Positions 63,508 to 64,000 of a DNA stretch of 64,000 nucleotides are shown one piece after another. Source of the stretch: Candidatus Sodalis endolongispinus (GTDB lineage: Bacteria > Pseudomonadota > Gammaproteobacteria > Enterobacterales > Enterobacteriaceae); assembly GCF_018777395.1 (NCBI RefSeq), contig NZ_JAFJYC010000001.1, positions 372,001-436,000 of the forward strand, given 5' to 3'. Under the pieces are notes generated by a model. It made no database searches. It was given only the letters and a program-made list of their open reading frames with translations, and was not told the DNA's origin. Position 1 is the first letter of the stretch; every line of letters begins with the position of its first letter. The translations under genes and the position numbers were made by a program.

Positions 63508-64000
63508 ATGACCGTCAACGCTGAGCGCATCGCGGCCCACCGCCTGTACGGCGGCTGGCAGTACCGCTACCGGCATCGGTGCCGATGACCTATAGCGTCT
63601 ATGTGCCGCCGGAAGCCGCGGATAAACGGCCGCCGCAGGTGATCTTCTGGTTGTCGGGCCTGACCTACACCGATGAGAACTTTAGCACCAAGTCAGGCGC
63701 GCAGCGCCTGGCCGCCGAGCTTAATTTGCTGTTGGTGATGCCCGATACCAGCCCGCGCGGCGAGTCGGTGGCCGACGATGAGGCCTACGATCTGGGCCAG
63801 GGGGCGGGCTTTTATCTCAACGCCACGGTCGCGCCCTGGTCATCCCATTATCGGATGTTCGATTACCTCAGCGACGAACTGCCGGCGCTTATCCGCCAAC
63901 AGTTCAGCACGGGGGATCGCCAGTCCATCATGGGCCATTCGATGGGCGGCCATGGCGCGCTATTAATGGCGCTGCGTCATCCGGGGCGTTATTGCTCGGC
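63508..64000 (+). pseudogene. frmB: S-formylglutathione hydrolase (FrmB/YeiG-like), frameshifted and cut by the window edge
   Basis: The first frame (ATG 63508) reads [20 protein letters not shown] then stops. The normal continuation ([54 protein letters not shown]) is in another frame from about 63581, with some residues of the expected STLxCPMTY missing. The nucleophile motif is present ([20 protein letters not shown]). It follows frmA by 15 bases, forming a formaldehyde-detoxification pair, both broken. Confidence 0.9.

Overview
The window looks like a chromosomal segment of a recently host-restricted enterobacterium. Protein matches recalled from E. coli K-12, conserved gene order (yohJ-yohK-cdd-sanA-mglCAB-galS, then yeiB-folE), and very heavy but young pseudogenisation all point to the genus Sodalis, most likely S. 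glossinidius or a close relative. That assignment is inference from memory; no database was searched. I saw no rRNA, tRNA or CRISPR array.

Layout. 1-4041: eroded exopolysaccharide genes (beta-helix protein, wcaJ, GT4 glycosyltransferase), cut by an IS2-like element (4042-5370) whose other side truncates a LacI-type repressor. 6131-10400: a truncated amine/amino-acid permease, an intact Qnr-like pentapeptide protein, and an SOS block. In that block umuC is intact, umuD carries a stop exactly at catalytic Ser60, and a second S24-fold gene has its own LexA-type box. 10783-17080: rcdA with its helix-turn-helix deleted, ybjJ, maa, a bactofilin, pcp, a LysR regulator, yibL and ygjP, mostly intact. 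17666-20275: an orphan frameshifted membrane-type gene and a broken MFS carrier. 20899-28420: a small protein, an intact cadR/cadA pair, phosphoketolase and clsC. 28641-39045: a broken GAF-PAS-GGDEF-EAL gene, a MarR-controlled tripartite efflux operon (regulator and inner-membrane pump broken, HlyD and outer-membrane parts open), a P-type cation ATPase with four lesions, and a truncated Usp. 39046-40535: a second IS2-like copy abutting an inverted fragment of the same element. 40536-44108: a ~1,190-codon orphan gene. 44240-54448: yohJ, broken yohK, intact cdd, frameshifted maeA, sanA, and the galactose system mglC-mglA-mglB-galS with every gene broken. 55072-64000: a GT2 gene with one stop, pmrA intact with pmrB frameshifted, intact yeiB, folE and an MFS gene, a broken LysR gene, and broken frmA and frmB.

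Decay is mostly by single events: one nonsense codon, a 1-nt change in a homopolymer, or a small deletion between short direct repeats. Operators (LexA, GalS/CRP, MarR, RcdA-type, CadR) often survive beside dead regulators or targets. Genes that stay open include umuC, the Qnr-like gene, ybjJ, maa, pcp, ygjP, cadA, xfp, clsC, cdd, sanA, pmrA, yeiB and folE.
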